Origin: Atopomonas hussainii
GTDB taxonomy: Bacteria > Pseudomonadota > Gammaproteobacteria > Pseudomonadales > Pseudomonadaceae
Direction: 5' to 3'
NCBI RefSeq assembly: GCF_900109735.1
Contig: NZ_FOAS01000008.1
Span: 124,001-188,000, forward strand
Length of the DNA stretch: 64,000 bases
Below, one piece after another: positions 16,790-25,401 of this stretch; position 1 is the stretch's first letter, and every line of letters starts with the position of its first letter. Made by a program: the position numbers and the translations under genes. The notes below the pieces were generated by a model, which was not told where the DNA came from, searched no databases, and worked only from the letters and a program-made list of their open reading frames with translations.

Positions 16790-16957
16790 ATGAAGCAGTG
16801 GCAATGTGTGGTGTGCGGCATCATCTATGACGAAGCCAAAGGCTGGCCGGAAGAGGGGATTGCACCGGGCACCGCCTGGGCCGATGTGCCGGATGATTGG
16901 TTGTGCCCAGATTGTGGCGTCGGCAAGGCCGATTTTGTCATGCATGAACTGGATTAA
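16790..16957 (+). CDS. Rubredoxin
   Basis: This 55-residue protein is a complete rubredoxin. The four iron cysteines are C6-x2-C9 ('CVVCG') and C39-x2-C42 ('CPDCGVGK'), with the usual aromatic residues (Y13, W19, W30, W37) between. It carries one electron at a time in the cytosol. It lies 13 bases after the Rieske oxygenase gene, with GGAGGG five bases upstream of its ATG, and a strong terminator follows. It is most likely the electron carrier for that oxygenase. Confidence 0.93.
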   Translation: MKQWQCVVCGIIYDEAKGWPEEGIAPGTAWADVPDDWLCPDCGVGKADFVMHELD

Positions 16958-16965
16958 TTGCAGGG

Positions 16966-17005
16966 GGCAAAAATGCCATCTGGCGCGACAGATGGCATTT
17001 TTGCC
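16966..17005. terminator. Strong terminator after the rubredoxin gene
   Basis: A perfect 17-bp stem (GGCAAAAATGCCATCTG and complement) with a 6-base loop follows the rubredoxin stop. A5/T5 blocks are within the stem. Confidence 0.75.
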
Positions 17006-17116
17006 GTTTATAACGCTGATTGAGGCCTTGGTATTGGCCGCTATGCATCAAGGTGATGTTAGGCGCGGTATCTGGGGTATGCTCCGCAGCTCTTTATAGG
17101 GTGTATAGGTTGTTCA

Positions 17117-17899
17117 ATGCAGTCGTATTTGCAGCAGATTACTGATGGTCAGCGCGTGCTAACGCTGGATGATTCTTGGCTTCAAGGCCGAGCCACCTTT
17201 GGTGGTTTAGTCGCGGCGCTGGGGTTTCAGGCGATGCGCGTGTTGGTCAGTGCCGATAAGCCCGCGCGGGCGGTGCAAATTGCTTTTGTTGGGCCGGTGG
17301 CCCCCGGCGAGGTTGAGCTTAAGCCGCTGATTTTGCGTGAGGGCAAGTCGGTGGTGCAGGCGCAGTGCCATGTGATGCAGGGCGATGCGGTGATGGCCGT
17401 GGTGCTGGCCAGTTTTGGCGCTGCGCGGGATAGCAGCTTGCAGGTGGCTGCCGAGCCGATGCCCGCGATGCCGTCGTTGGCCGAGGCCCAAGAGTTGCCG
17501 TATATCGCCGGTGTGGTGCCGACGTTTGTGCAGCACTTTCAGATGAGCTGGGCGGTGGGCGGTTTTCCGTTCAGCGCTAACCCGAGTCGGGAAATGGGCG
17601 GTTGGGTGAAGTTTCGTCAAGCGCCCGCGCAGTTGGACGAAGCGCATGTGCTGGCGATGGTCGATGCGTGGCCGCCGTCGGTTTTGCCAATGTTGAAAAC
17701 CCCAGCCGCTGCTAGCTCGTTGACCTGGGCGGTGGAGTTTGTTCAGCCCCTAGCGCCTATCGCCGGTGATCAACCGTGTGCCTATCTGGCGCAGAGCGAA
17801 CAGGCCAGCGAGGGCTACGCTAACGCGGCGGCTAAGTTGTGGTCGGCCGATGGCCGCTTGCTGGCGCTTAGCAGGCAAAGCATTACCGTGTTTGCTTGA
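17117..17899 (+). CDS. Acyl-CoA thioesterase family protein (double hotdog)
   Basis: This 260-residue protein looks like a TesB-type double-hotdog thioesterase. The N-terminal hotdog has 'WLQGRATFGGLVAALGFQAM' (about 21-40), where family members have the Gly-Gly helix, and 'VQIAFVGPVAPGEVEL'. The C-terminal hotdog includes 'GGWVKFRQ', 'VDAWPPSVLPM' and 'AAKLWSADGRLLALSRQS'. It should cleave acyl-CoA esters, with unknown chain preference. It stands alone between two terminators. Confidence 0.82.
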   Translation: MQSYLQQITDGQRVLTLDDSWLQGRATFGGLVAALGFQAMRVLVSADKPARAVQIAFVGPVAPGEVELKPLILREGKSVVQAQCHVMQGDAVMAVVLASFGAARDSSLQVAAEPMPAMPSLAEAQELPYIAGVVPTFVQHFQMSWAVGGFPFSANPSREMGGWVKFRQAPAQLDEAHVLAMVDAWPPSVLPMLKTPAAASSLTWAVEFVQPLAPIAGDQPCAYLAQSEQASEGYANAAAKLWSADGRLLALSRQSITVFA

Positions 17900-17947
17900 T
17901 ATCAGGCCTGGCGCAAATAGAAAGCACCGCAAACTAGTAGAAAATGC

Positions 17948-17986
17948 AAAAGGCGTCTTGCCGCATGGGCGGAAGGCGCCTTTTTT
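17948..17986 (+). terminator. Terminator between thioesterase and ABC permease genes
   Basis: An imperfect GC-rich stem (AAGGCGTCTTGCCGC against GGCGGAAGGCGCCTT) is followed by six T on the + strand. The A-rich left side lets it work for the convergent gene too. Confidence 0.7.
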
Positions 17987-17992
17987 ATTCGC

Positions 17993-20500
17993 TTAACTCA
18001 GCTCGCGCAGCACGCTGAGCGGGCTGTGCGCCGTCACTTGGCGGGTCAGCCAGCTGCCGCTGAGGCTAATCACCAGCGCGCCGAGTAGCACCAATAGCAA
18101 TAGCTCTGGGTGCGGCGTCCATGGCAGGTTGAGCAGGTGCTGATACAGCAGCACGCTGATCAGTTCGCAGCCGATTGCCGCCAGCAAACCGGCCAAGCCA
18201 CCTTGCAAGGCGAACTCTTGCCAGCGTGCTTGGCGCAGCAGGCGACTGGGGGCGCCTAAGGTGCGCAGAATCGCGCCTTGTTGCAGGCGTTCATCCAAGG
18301 TGCTGAGTAGCCCGGCCAGCAGCACGGTGATGCCAGCCAGTAATACCAGACTCAACACCAGCTCTACCGCGAGGGTGACCTGCGCCAGAATGCTGCGCAG
18401 TTGATTCAGCAGTGCCTCGACGGGCAGCAAGGTGATGGCGGCAAAGTCGCGGTTAAGACTGAGCAAGTCTTGCAGCTTGTCTGGCGGCGCGTGAAAGCTG
18501 GTCAGGTAGGTGAAGGGCACTTCGCTCAGCGTGCCGGGGGCGAAGATCATATAGAAGTTGGGCTGTAAGCTGCCCCAGTCCAGCTCGCGCAGGCTGCTGA
18601 TCTGCGTGTTGATGGTGCGCCCGCCAATGCTAAAGGTCAGTTGGTCGCCGAGTTTTAAGCGCAAACGCTTCGCCAGCCGGCTTTCCACCGAGACGCCAGG
18701 CAGCTCGCCGGCCTCCGGGTTTAGTTGGTCCCACCAATGGCCATCCACTAGGCGATTACCCGGCGGCAGTTGTGCCGACCACGTAAGACTCAAGTCGCGT
18801 TGCAGGGCGTTATCACCGGGCTCGTCTTTGCTCACGCTGTCGCGCACCGACACTTGGTTAATGGCGATCAGGCGCCCGGGCGTTACCGGGTAAAGGGTTG
18901 GCGCCGCGCCGCTTAATCGCGTCACGGCGTTGCTAAAGGCCTCGGCCTGATCGGGCAGCACATTTAACGCAAAGTGATTGGGCGCATCCTTGGGTAGCTG
19001 GGCTTGCCACGTGCTGAGTAGCTCGTTACGCAGCAACAGCACCAGGCCCATGGCCATTAAGATCAAAGCAAAGGCGAGTATTTGCCCCGCCGCAGCCACC
19101 GGTTGCCGGAGCATTTGCCCAAGGCTTAAGCGCCAAGCCAGCGTTACCCGCGCAAGCCAGCGGCGCAGGTGCTTCAGCGCCAACAGTACGCCTACGCCCA
19201 GCACCACCAGCAGGCACAACATGCCGGCCAGCAAGCTGAGGGTGAGGGTTAGGTCGAGGCTCAGGCGCCACATCAGTAAGCCCAGTGCGGCAATGGCCGA
19301 GCCATAAATCAGCCATGCCGAAGGCGGCAGCGGTTGCAAGTCGCGGCGCAACACGCGCAGCGGCGGCACGCGGCCAAGCGCCAGTAACGGCGGCAAGCTA
19401 AAGCCGGCCAGTGCAATCAAGCCGGTGGCAATGGCGGTGAGCGCCGGTTGCCAGCCGGCTTGCGGCAGTTCGGCCGGTAACAGGTTGCCCAGCGCTGCAA
19501 TCAAGCCATTGTGCAGTAGCCAGCCCAACAGGGCGCCTAAGGTGCTCGCTAATAAGCCCAGTGCGGTTAATTGCAGGCAGAACAGCAGCAAGGTATCGCG
19601 GCGATTAAGCCCCAAACAGCGAATCAGCGCGGCTTCATCATAACGACGCAGGGCAAAGCGCGCGGCGGCCAAGGCGACCGCCACACCACACAGCAACAGC
19701 GCCGCCAAGCTGGCCAGATTGAGGTAACGCTCGGCGCGTTGCAGCGCGCTGCCCACTTGCTGATTGCCTTGGCGGGTATCCAGCCATTGCTGATGCGCTG
19801 CCAGATAGGCTTGTTGTTCGCGTTGATAGGCTTGCAGCTGGCTGGCCTGCCCGCGCCACAAATCACGGTAGCGCAAGCGACTGCCGGGCTGGATCAGGCC
19901 GCTGTCTTTAACATCCGCCAAGTTCATCATCAGGCGTGGTGACAGGCTGTAGAAGTCGCCGGCGCGATCGGGCTCGTAACTCAACAGGCGAGTGACCTTG
20001 AGGCTCAAAAGGCCGACTTCTAGCTGATCACCCAGTTTTGCGCCGAGCGCATGTAGCAAGCGGGCTTCGGCCCAAGCCTCACCCGGGGCTGGGCCTTGGC
20101 TGGCGATCTGCTCGCTACTGCCGGGCTGCTCGCGGTAGCGCAATTCGCCGCGCAGTGGGTAGTGCTCGTTGACCGCCTTGATGCTGGATAGCTGCAGGCC
20201 GTTGGCGCCGCCAATCACGCTGGCAAACTCCAGCGTTTGCGCATGCGCCAGGCCCAGCTCAAGGCCAGCATCGATTTGGCTTTGCGTGGCTGGTGCGGTG
20301 CCGCTAAGCACTAAATCGGCACCTAAAAACTCTGCTGCGCGATACACCATGCCGGCGGCGAGGCGGGCATTTAAATAGCCAATCGCCGAGCTGGTCATTA
20401 CCGCAATCAATAGCGCGGCGAGCAAAACCTGTAGCTCGCTGGCGCGAATCTCGCGCAGCAACAGGCGCAGGCTGAGGCGTAGAAGGGCGAATAGGGGCAT
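17993..20500 (-). CDS. ybbP: ABC transporter permease, YbbP type
   Basis: This 835-residue inner-membrane protein belongs to the FtsX-fold permeases. It has an N-terminal helix (about 20-42), a periplasmic MacB-like domain, and two groups of membrane helices (about 250-490 and 700-830). Length and order match YbbP. With YbbA it forms an exporter or lipoprotein-extraction type system; the substrate is not established. It starts just after the ybbA stop (one base between), so the two genes are coupled. Confidence 0.88.
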   Translation of the reverse strand: MPLFALLRLSLRLLLREIRASELQVLLAALLIAVMTSSAIGYLNARLAAGMVYRAAEFLGADLVLSGTAPATQSQIDAGLELGLAHAQTLEFASVIGGANGLQLSSIKAVNEHYPLRGELRYREQPGSSEQIASQGPAPGEAWAEARLLHALGAKLGDQLEVGLLSLKVTRLLSYEPDRAGDFYSLSPRLMMNLADVKDSGLIQPGSRLRYRDLWRGQASQLQAYQREQQAYLAAHQQWLDTRQGNQQVGSALQRAERYLNLASLAALLLCGVAVALAAARFALRRYDEAALIRCLGLNRRDTLLLFCLQLTALGLLASTLGALLGWLLHNGLIAALGNLLPAELPQAGWQPALTAIATGLIALAGFSLPPLLALGRVPPLRVLRRDLQPLPPSAWLIYGSAIAALGLLMWRLSLDLTLTLSLLAGMLCLLVVLGVGVLLALKHLRRWLARVTLAWRLSLGQMLRQPVAAAGQILAFALILMAMGLVLLLRNELLSTWQAQLPKDAPNHFALNVLPDQAEAFSNAVTRLSGAAPTLYPVTPGRLIAINQVSVRDSVSKDEPGDNALQRDLSLTWSAQLPPGNRLVDGHWWDQLNPEAGELPGVSVESRLAKRLRLKLGDQLTFSIGGRTINTQISSLRELDWGSLQPNFYMIFAPGTLSEVPFTYLTSFHAPPDKLQDLLSLNRDFAAITLLPVEALLNQLRSILAQVTLAVELVLSLVLLAGITVLLAGLLSTLDERLQQGAILRTLGAPSRLLRQARWQEFALQGGLAGLLAAIGCELISVLLYQHLLNLPWTPHPELLLLVLLGALVISLSGSWLTRQVTAHSPLSVLRELS

Positions 20501-20501
20501 C

Positions 20502-21185
20502 TCACACCTCCGCGACTTGGCTGCCGGCCTCTAAATGCAGGTGTTGATTGCAGCGCTCGGCCAACCGTTGCTCGTGGGTGACCAGCACTAAGGTGGTGCC
20601 GGCCTCGGCATTTAAGCTGAACAGTAAGTCGATGATGCGTGCGCCGGTTTGGCTATCCAGATTGCCGGTGGGCTCATCGGCAAACAGAATTGCCGGCGTA
20701 CTGGCAAAGGCGCGCGCTAAGGCCACACGCTGCTGCTCGCCACCAGAAAGCTGACGCGGGTAATGGCGCAGGCGTGCCTGCAAGCCCACGCGTTCGAGCA
20801 AGTGCGCGGCTTGCTGCTCGGCCTCTTTGCTACCAAGCCCGGCGAGCTCCAGCGGCAGCATGACGTTCTCTTGCGCAGTCAGGCTGGGCAGCAGCTGAAA
20901 CGACTGAAAGACAAAGCCCACCATCTGCGCACGTAGCTCGGCGCGTTGGTCTTCATTGAGCTCGGTGAGGTTTTTTCCGGCCATTAAAACTGAGCCGCTG
21001 CTGGGCAAGTCCAAGCCGGCCAGTAAGCCCAATAAAGTCGACTTGCCCGAGCCTGAGCTACCAACAATGGCCAAGCTGTCGCCACGCGCTAGGGTTAGGC
21101 TGACATTGTTGAGGATGTGCAGTTCGGCTTCCTCGGTGCGGACCACTTTGCTAAGGTTGCGCGCGATTAACAGACTATCGCTCAT
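20502..21185 (-). CDS. ybbA: ABC transporter ATPase, YbbA type
   Basis: This 227-residue ATPase has the Walker A 'GSSGSGKSTLL' (about 42-52), the ABC signature 'LSGGEQQRVALARA' (about 146-159), Walker B 'AILFADEPTGNLD' and the H-loop 'VLVTHEQ'. It powers the adjacent YbbP permease. Its start is 11 bases from the divergent tesA start, the same ybbA/tesA divergence seen in many gammaproteobacteria. The promoters of each gene must therefore lie partly within the other. Confidence 0.92.
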   Translation of the reverse strand: MSDSLLIARNLSKVVRTEEAELHILNNVSLTLARGDSLAIVGSSGSGKSTLLGLLAGLDLPSSGSVLMAGKNLTELNEDQRAELRAQMVGFVFQSFQLLPSLTAQENVMLPLELAGLGSKEAEQQAAHLLERVGLQARLRHYPRQLSGGEQQRVALARAFASTPAILFADEPTGNLDSQTGARIIDLLFSLNAEAGTTLVLVTHEQRLAERCNQHLHLEAGSQVAEV

Positions 21186-21196
21186 GGGTAATCCTT

Positions 21197-21817
21197 ATGG
21201 CTGTTCGCTTCTTAGGCCTGCTGTTGTGCCTCTCTATTTGGCTGGCTCCGGTGCAGGCGGCTACGTTACTGGTCGTGGGGGATAGTATCAGCGCTGGTTT
21301 TGGGGTGGAAATTGACCGTGGCTGGGTGACTTTGTTGCAGCAACGGCTTAACGAGCAACAGCGTGACGTGCAGGTGGTGAACGCCTCCATCAGCGGCGAT
21401 ACCAGTAGCGGTGCGCTCGCTCGATTGCCGGCGTTATTGGCCGAGTTCAAGCCACAATGGGTGGTGATCGAAATCGGTGGCAATGATGGCTTACGTGGCC
21501 AGCCGCCAGCATTACTGCAGCAAAACCTTGAGCGTATGGTCGAGCTGACCCGTGCCGCTGGTGCCACGCCAGTATTGCTCGGCATGCAGCTACCGCCCAA
21601 CTATGGGCCGCGTTACACCCAGGCTTTTGCCGAAAGCTTTGTGCTGGCCGCCAAGGCGCAAGACGTGCCTTTGTTGCCGTTCTTTTTGCAGGACGTGGCC
21701 ACTAACTCGGCGCTGATGCTCGGTGATGGCATTCATCCCAATACGGCAGCGCAACCTCAGTTGCTCGACAACGCTTGGCCACTCTTAGCGCCTTTGCTTG
21801 ACGCAGCCACGCAGTGA
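21197..21817 (+). CDS. tesA: Arylesterase / acyl-CoA thioesterase I / lysophospholipase
   Basis: This 206-residue periplasmic SGNH hydrolase has a signal peptide (1-21, ending VQA). The catalytic blocks are all visible: 'GDSISAGFG' with S30, Gly in 'NASISGDTSSG', 'GGNDGLRG', and the C-terminal Asp/His pair in 'LGDGIHPN'. It cleaves thioesters, aryl esters and lysophospholipids. The divergent ybbAB pair is its classic neighbour. Its stop overlaps the next small gene by four bases (GTGA). Confidence 0.93.
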   Translation: MAVRFLGLLLCLSIWLAPVQAATLLVVGDSISAGFGVEIDRGWVTLLQQRLNEQQRDVQVVNASISGDTSSGALARLPALLAEFKPQWVVIEIGGNDGLRGQPPALLQQNLERMVELTRAAGATPVLLGMQLPPNYGPRYTQAFAESFVLAAKAQDVPLLPFFLQDVATNSALMLGDGIHPNTAAQPQLLDNAWPLLAPLLDAATQ

Positions 21818-22083
21818 AGGCCGCGTTACTGCAGGGCTACCGGGTTCTGCTCAATGATGAACAACTGGATATCTTTGCCTGCACGCGCGGGCATTGGCAT
21901 TTGCTGCAAGCGCAGCTGGCATTAGATACGCCGGTGGACCAAACCCTGTGCGGCACCTTGCTGCCGTCGGCGCCACGCTGGCGCGAGCTGCGCGCCGACG
22001 ATTTAACTGCTGTCGAGTTGTGCGCAGCCTGCAAAAAGAAACTGCCGGGGCGGCGTGTCAGGGCGTTATCGGCGACGAAATGA
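21814..22083 (+). CDS. Hypothetical protein with CxxC, 89 aa
   Basis: I do not recognise this small protein. It starts at a GTG that overlaps the tesA stop (GTGA), which indicates translational coupling. Visible features are a single Cys near residue 23, another in 'TLCGTLLPS' and the pair 'CAACKKK' near residues 70-76, so a small metal-binding or redox site is possible. There is no signal peptide or membrane segment. The C-terminus is basic. A TACAAT element follows for the next gene. Confidence 0.65.
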   Translation: MKAALLQGYRVLLNDEQLDIFACTRGHWHLLQAQLALDTPVDQTLCGTLLPSAPRWRELRADDLTAVELCAACKKKLPGRRVRALSATK

Positions 22084-22128
22084 CAATGCTACAATCGCCG
22101 CAACTTTCACTTTTCTTGAGACCTTGTG

Positions 22129-23091
22129 ATGCGTCTTAGCCGTACCTGGCTGGCTTTGGCCAGCTCACTCTTGTCCAGCGTGGTTGTTGCTGTTGAATAT
22201 CCGTTGCCGCCCGAAGGTGAAGACATCATCGGCGAAGTGCAGGTGATTACCGCCCGCCATGAAGACACCTTCGCTGATTTGGGCGACACCTACAGCATTG
22301 GCTACTACGAGATGGAAGCCGCCAACCCGGGCGTGGATGCTTGGCTGCCTAAAGAAGGCACGCAGATCACCCTGCCGACGCGCTATATCCTGCCTTCTGG
22401 CCCGCGTGAAGGGGTGGTGATCAACCTCGCCGAATACCGTCTGTATTACTTCCCGAAGGGTAAAAACGTGGTGCACACCTGGGCGGTGGGCATCGGTCGT
22501 GAAGGCTGGAGTTCGCCCGTGTCGACCACCACGATTGTGAGCAAAACTGCTAACCCGGGTTGGTCGCCGCCTAAGTCGATTCTTAAAGAGCACGCCGAAA
22601 ACGGTGATCCGCTGCCGGCTTATGTGCCGCCGGGGCCGAATAACCCGCTGGGCACGCGCAAAATGAACTTAGGTATTGGCAGTGGCTCGTACCTGATCCA
22701 CGGCACCAGCAAGAAATTCGGCATTGGTATGCGTGTCAGCCATGGCTGCTTCCGCATGCAGAATCAGGACGTCGAGCGCTTCTTCGCCATGGTGCCGGTG
22801 GGCACCAAAGTGCGCATCATCAACGAACCGTACAAGTTCGGTCGCAGCAACGGCAAGGTCTACTTAGAAGCCCATGCGCCGATTGATGACAACGGCCAGC
22901 CGTCGATCGTCGACCGTCATGCGGCAGTGATCAACACCCTGATCAAACGTGATGACTTGGTTGGCCAAGTGAACTTGGATTGGGACGTGATTCGCGCCAT
23001 CGTGGCCGATGAACAAGGCCTGCCGGTAGCGATTGCTGAGCCGGGCGAGCAGGTCAGTCAGGTGGCCAGCGAACCGCTGGAGACCTTCTAA
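22129..23091 (+). CDS. L,D-transpeptidase with LysM-like domain
   Basis: This 320-residue exported enzyme should form 3-3 peptidoglycan crosslinks or attach proteins to peptidoglycan. It has a signal peptide (1-22), a LysM-like repeat (about 36-84) and a YkuD catalytic domain (about 93-232). The catalytic residues are H191 ('HGTSKKFG'), H205 and C207 ('SHGCFRM'). About 85 C-terminal residues extend past the domain. ATG 22129 is preferred over the GTG directly before it. A TACAAT -10 element lies at 22090-22095. The next gene starts on its stop codon (TAATG), so they are coupled. Confidence 0.9.
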   Translation: MRLSRTWLALASSLLSSVVVAVEYPLPPEGEDIIGEVQVITARHEDTFADLGDTYSIGYYEMEAANPGVDAWLPKEGTQITLPTRYILPSGPREGVVINLAEYRLYYFPKGKNVVHTWAVGIGREGWSSPVSTTTIVSKTANPGWSPPKSILKEHAENGDPLPAYVPPGPNNPLGTRKMNLGIGSGSYLIHGTSKKFGIGMRVSHGCFRMQNQDVERFFAMVPVGTKVRIINEPYKFGRSNGKVYLEAHAPIDDNGQPSIVDRHAAVINTLIKRDDLVGQVNLDWDVIRAIVADEQGLPVAIAEPGEQVSQVASEPLETF

Positions 23092-24194
23092 TGCGATGGC
23101 TTTTTAGCGCATCACTGCTGCTTGTGCCGTTTTGTGTGCAAGCGGCCGAGCCTGTTAAGCAATGCCGTATGCTCATGGGCGCGGCTGCTTTGCAGGCACC
23201 GCTGTTATGGCAGGACGCCGCCAAGCCGAAGCGTTTGCACGGCTTGGTACGCGAAGTGCGTGATGCGCTGAAAAGCGATTTGCAGGTCGATATTAAGCTG
23301 CACACCGACACGGCAGAATCAGTCGCCATGGTGGAAGCCGCCACAGGCCGTAGCGATCTGTTGTTTGGCGTGCGCCGTGACCGCGAGCAACTGGGCCAGT
23401 TCGACATTATCGAGCCCGAGCTGCTGCGTTTGTCGTACCGCATCTGGATGTTGCCGCAGCAAGTGCTGGTCGAGCCTGAGCTGCCGCCAGAAGTCGCCGA
23501 CGATATTCACGTTGCGCAGGATGAGCCAACAGCGCCGGCAGAGGTTGCCGATGCCCCGTCAGCAGAGCCTACAGTTGAAGAGCCGCAAGTCGCCGAAGCC
23601 TCGGCCGAGGCTGTTAACGCCGAACCTGTGTACAAACAGGTCAAGCCAAAAATCAAAGACTGGCGTGATCTGCGCGATCTTAAAGGCGTGATTCCTAAAG
23701 GCAGTACAGTGGGCGATGAGTTCGACCGCTTTGCCAAGAGCAAGCTGACCCTCAAAGAGGTCGACAGCACGCTGCATGCCCTCAAATTGCTGGATGCCGG
23801 TGAGGCGGATTACGCCGTGCTGGAATACAACAGCGTGCTGTTGGCCGATAGCCAGTTTGCCGCCGCACAAGCCAAGCCACTGCCGGTAGGGCCGGTGATT
23901 CATCGGGAAGGCTTGTACTTAGGCGTGTCGCACAACTCAGCCTGTAATAGCAGTGATTTGCGCGCCGCCTTGGCGCAAAAGCTCTATGACTGGCAACAAA
24001 ACGGCACCTTGCAAGGCTTGCGCAAAGACGCTCGTGCCTTGTGGCAGCTGCAGTTTGGTCTTGCCGAACCAGCATCGGTTAACCCTGCACCCAGCCCCGC
24101 AGCCAAAACGGCCGTAGTGCCGGCTGCTGTCGTGGCCGAGCCGGTGGACGCCAAGCCGTTATCCCCCGTGGCTGGCGAACTGATTGAGGATTAA
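23091..24194 (+). CDS. Periplasmic solute-binding-protein-like protein
   Basis: This 367-residue protein has a signal peptide (1-18) and two stretches resembling the lobes of an SBP_bac_3 amino-acid-binding fold (about 45-125 and 185-315). Between them lies an Ala/Glu/Pro-rich acidic segment (about 133-180), where binding proteins normally have only a hinge. A second Pro/Ala-rich tail ends the protein. There is no transporter nearby, so it may act in the envelope and not in uptake. It is coupled to the L,D-transpeptidase (TAATG) and is followed by two lipoprotein genes. Confidence 0.7.
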   Translation: MRWLFSASLLLVPFCVQAAEPVKQCRMLMGAAALQAPLLWQDAAKPKRLHGLVREVRDALKSDLQVDIKLHTDTAESVAMVEAATGRSDLLFGVRRDREQLGQFDIIEPELLRLSYRIWMLPQQVLVEPELPPEVADDIHVAQDEPTAPAEVADAPSAEPTVEEPQVAEASAEAVNAEPVYKQVKPKIKDWRDLRDLKGVIPKGSTVGDEFDRFAKSKLTLKEVDSTLHALKLLDAGEADYAVLEYNSVLLADSQFAAAQAKPLPVGPVIHREGLYLGVSHNSACNSSDLRAALAQKLYDWQQNGTLQGLRKDARALWQLQFGLAEPASVNPAPSPAAKTAVVPAAVVAEPVDAKPLSPVAGELIED

Positions 24195-24196
24195 CC

Positions 24197-24544
24197 ATGC
24201 GTAGCTTGTTAGTGCTGGGGCTGGCCGCTCTCTTGGCGGCTTGCAGTAGCTCACCACAGCCAGCAGCACAATTGGCGTTGAGCGAGGCCGCCGTGGCACA
24301 GGCGCAATCGGTGGGCAGCACCGCAGAAGACGCAGCACTGCAACAAGCCATTCGCAAGCTTGAGCTGGCGCATGCCGCCAATGCGCAGGGCGATTATTAC
24401 AACGCGCGTTTACTCGCTGAGCAGGCCGAGCTAGACGCACGGCAAGCCGAGGCGCAAGCCTTGGTGGTTAAGCAGCAGGCAGTCAATGCGCGTATCCAAC
24501 AGCGCATCGATGCGTTGCGCTCCAGCTTGGAGCAGCAGCCATGA
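24197..24544 (+). CDS. DUF4398-type lipoprotein
   Basis: This 115-residue protein has a lipobox 'LLAAC' with the lipidated Cys at 16, then one long helical region (about 28-110) rich in Ala, Gln and Glu. This fits DUF4398 proteins, which often precede an OmpA-like lipoprotein. The function is unknown. Its last four bases overlap the start of the following OmpA-family gene (ATGA), so the two are probably made together and may form a complex at the outer membrane. Confidence 0.82.
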   Translation: MRSLLVLGLAALLAACSSSPQPAAQLALSEAAVAQAQSVGSTAEDAALQQAIRKLELAHAANAQGDYYNARLLAEQAELDARQAEAQALVVKQQAVNARIQQRIDALRSSLEQQP

Positions 24545-25356
24545 TGCGTCTCTCCGTGTTGGCCATCGTTGGCTTGTTGGCCGGTTGTGCGCAAAGCCCT
24601 TGGCAGGACCAAAGCCAGCGACTGGGCGACTTGTTAGCCCAGCAGCAAGCTGCCTTGCTAGAGCTAGAGCGCAACCCGCAAGCGCTGCAAGAGGCGCCGC
24701 GCGATGTGGTGCGGGCCAACGAGGCCTTACTGCGCGCCACGCAGTTGGCTGGGCATATCGGCAGTGAAACCGAGGCCCGGCACTTTGCTTACTTAAGCCA
24801 GCGTTATCACGATATTGCCCTGAGCAAAGCCGAATTGGCGGCCTTGGCCCGTCAGCAAGATCAACTGGAGCGTGAGCGTGGCCAGCTACATGTCAGCTTG
24901 CGTGCTGCGCGCTTGTCCAGCTGGCAAAGTGATGCCCTCGACGCCGCTTTAACGGCGCGCATGCAGGCTTTGGGCGCCGAGCAAACCGAGCGCGGCTGGT
25001 TGCTGACCTTAGATGTTCGCAGCCTCGATGAGCACGGACGTTTACAGCGCAGCGCCGAGCGCAGCCTGCAGCAGCTGGCCAAGTTTCTGCAATTAAACCC
25101 GCAGCGTCGTTTACGCATTGCTGGGCATAGCGATGACCAAGGGCAAGGTGAGACTCAGCGCCTGAAGGCCAATCGTTATGCGCGACAAGTGGCGGATTGG
25201 CTGCTGGCCGAAGGGCTCGATAGCAGCCGCCTGCAAGTGCTGAGCTATGCTGGGGATAAGCCACGCGTCGAAAATCGCTCGGCAGCTGGTAGGCAGCTCA
25301 ACCAACGCGTTGAGTTGCTGTTGTCCGATGCACATGGGCAACTACCGGCCCGCTAA
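24541..25356 (+). CDS. OmpA-family lipoprotein
   Basis: This 271-residue protein has a lipobox 'LLAGC' (Cys at 16), a long helical, coiled-coil-like middle (about 25-140) and a C-terminal OmpA peptidoglycan-binding domain (about 150-262). The domain motifs are 'LRIAGHSDDQG' and 'NRYARQVADWLLAEGLDSSRL', and 'NQRVELLL' closes it. It should tether the outer membrane to peptidoglycan. It is the last gene of the envelope run that starts with the L,D-transpeptidase. Confidence 0.87.
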   Translation: MMRLSVLAIVGLLAGCAQSPWQDQSQRLGDLLAQQQAALLELERNPQALQEAPRDVVRANEALLRATQLAGHIGSETEARHFAYLSQRYHDIALSKAELAALARQQDQLERERGQLHVSLRAARLSSWQSDALDAALTARMQALGAEQTERGWLLTLDVRSLDEHGRLQRSAERSLQQLAKFLQLNPQRRLRIAGHSDDQGQGETQRLKANRYARQVADWLLAEGLDSSRLQVLSYAGDKPRVENRSAAGRQLNQRVELLLSDAHGQLPAR

Positions 25357-25401
25357 GTGGAAGTCGTGCGCTGACACGCGTCAGTTAACAGGGAGTCACG
25401 C

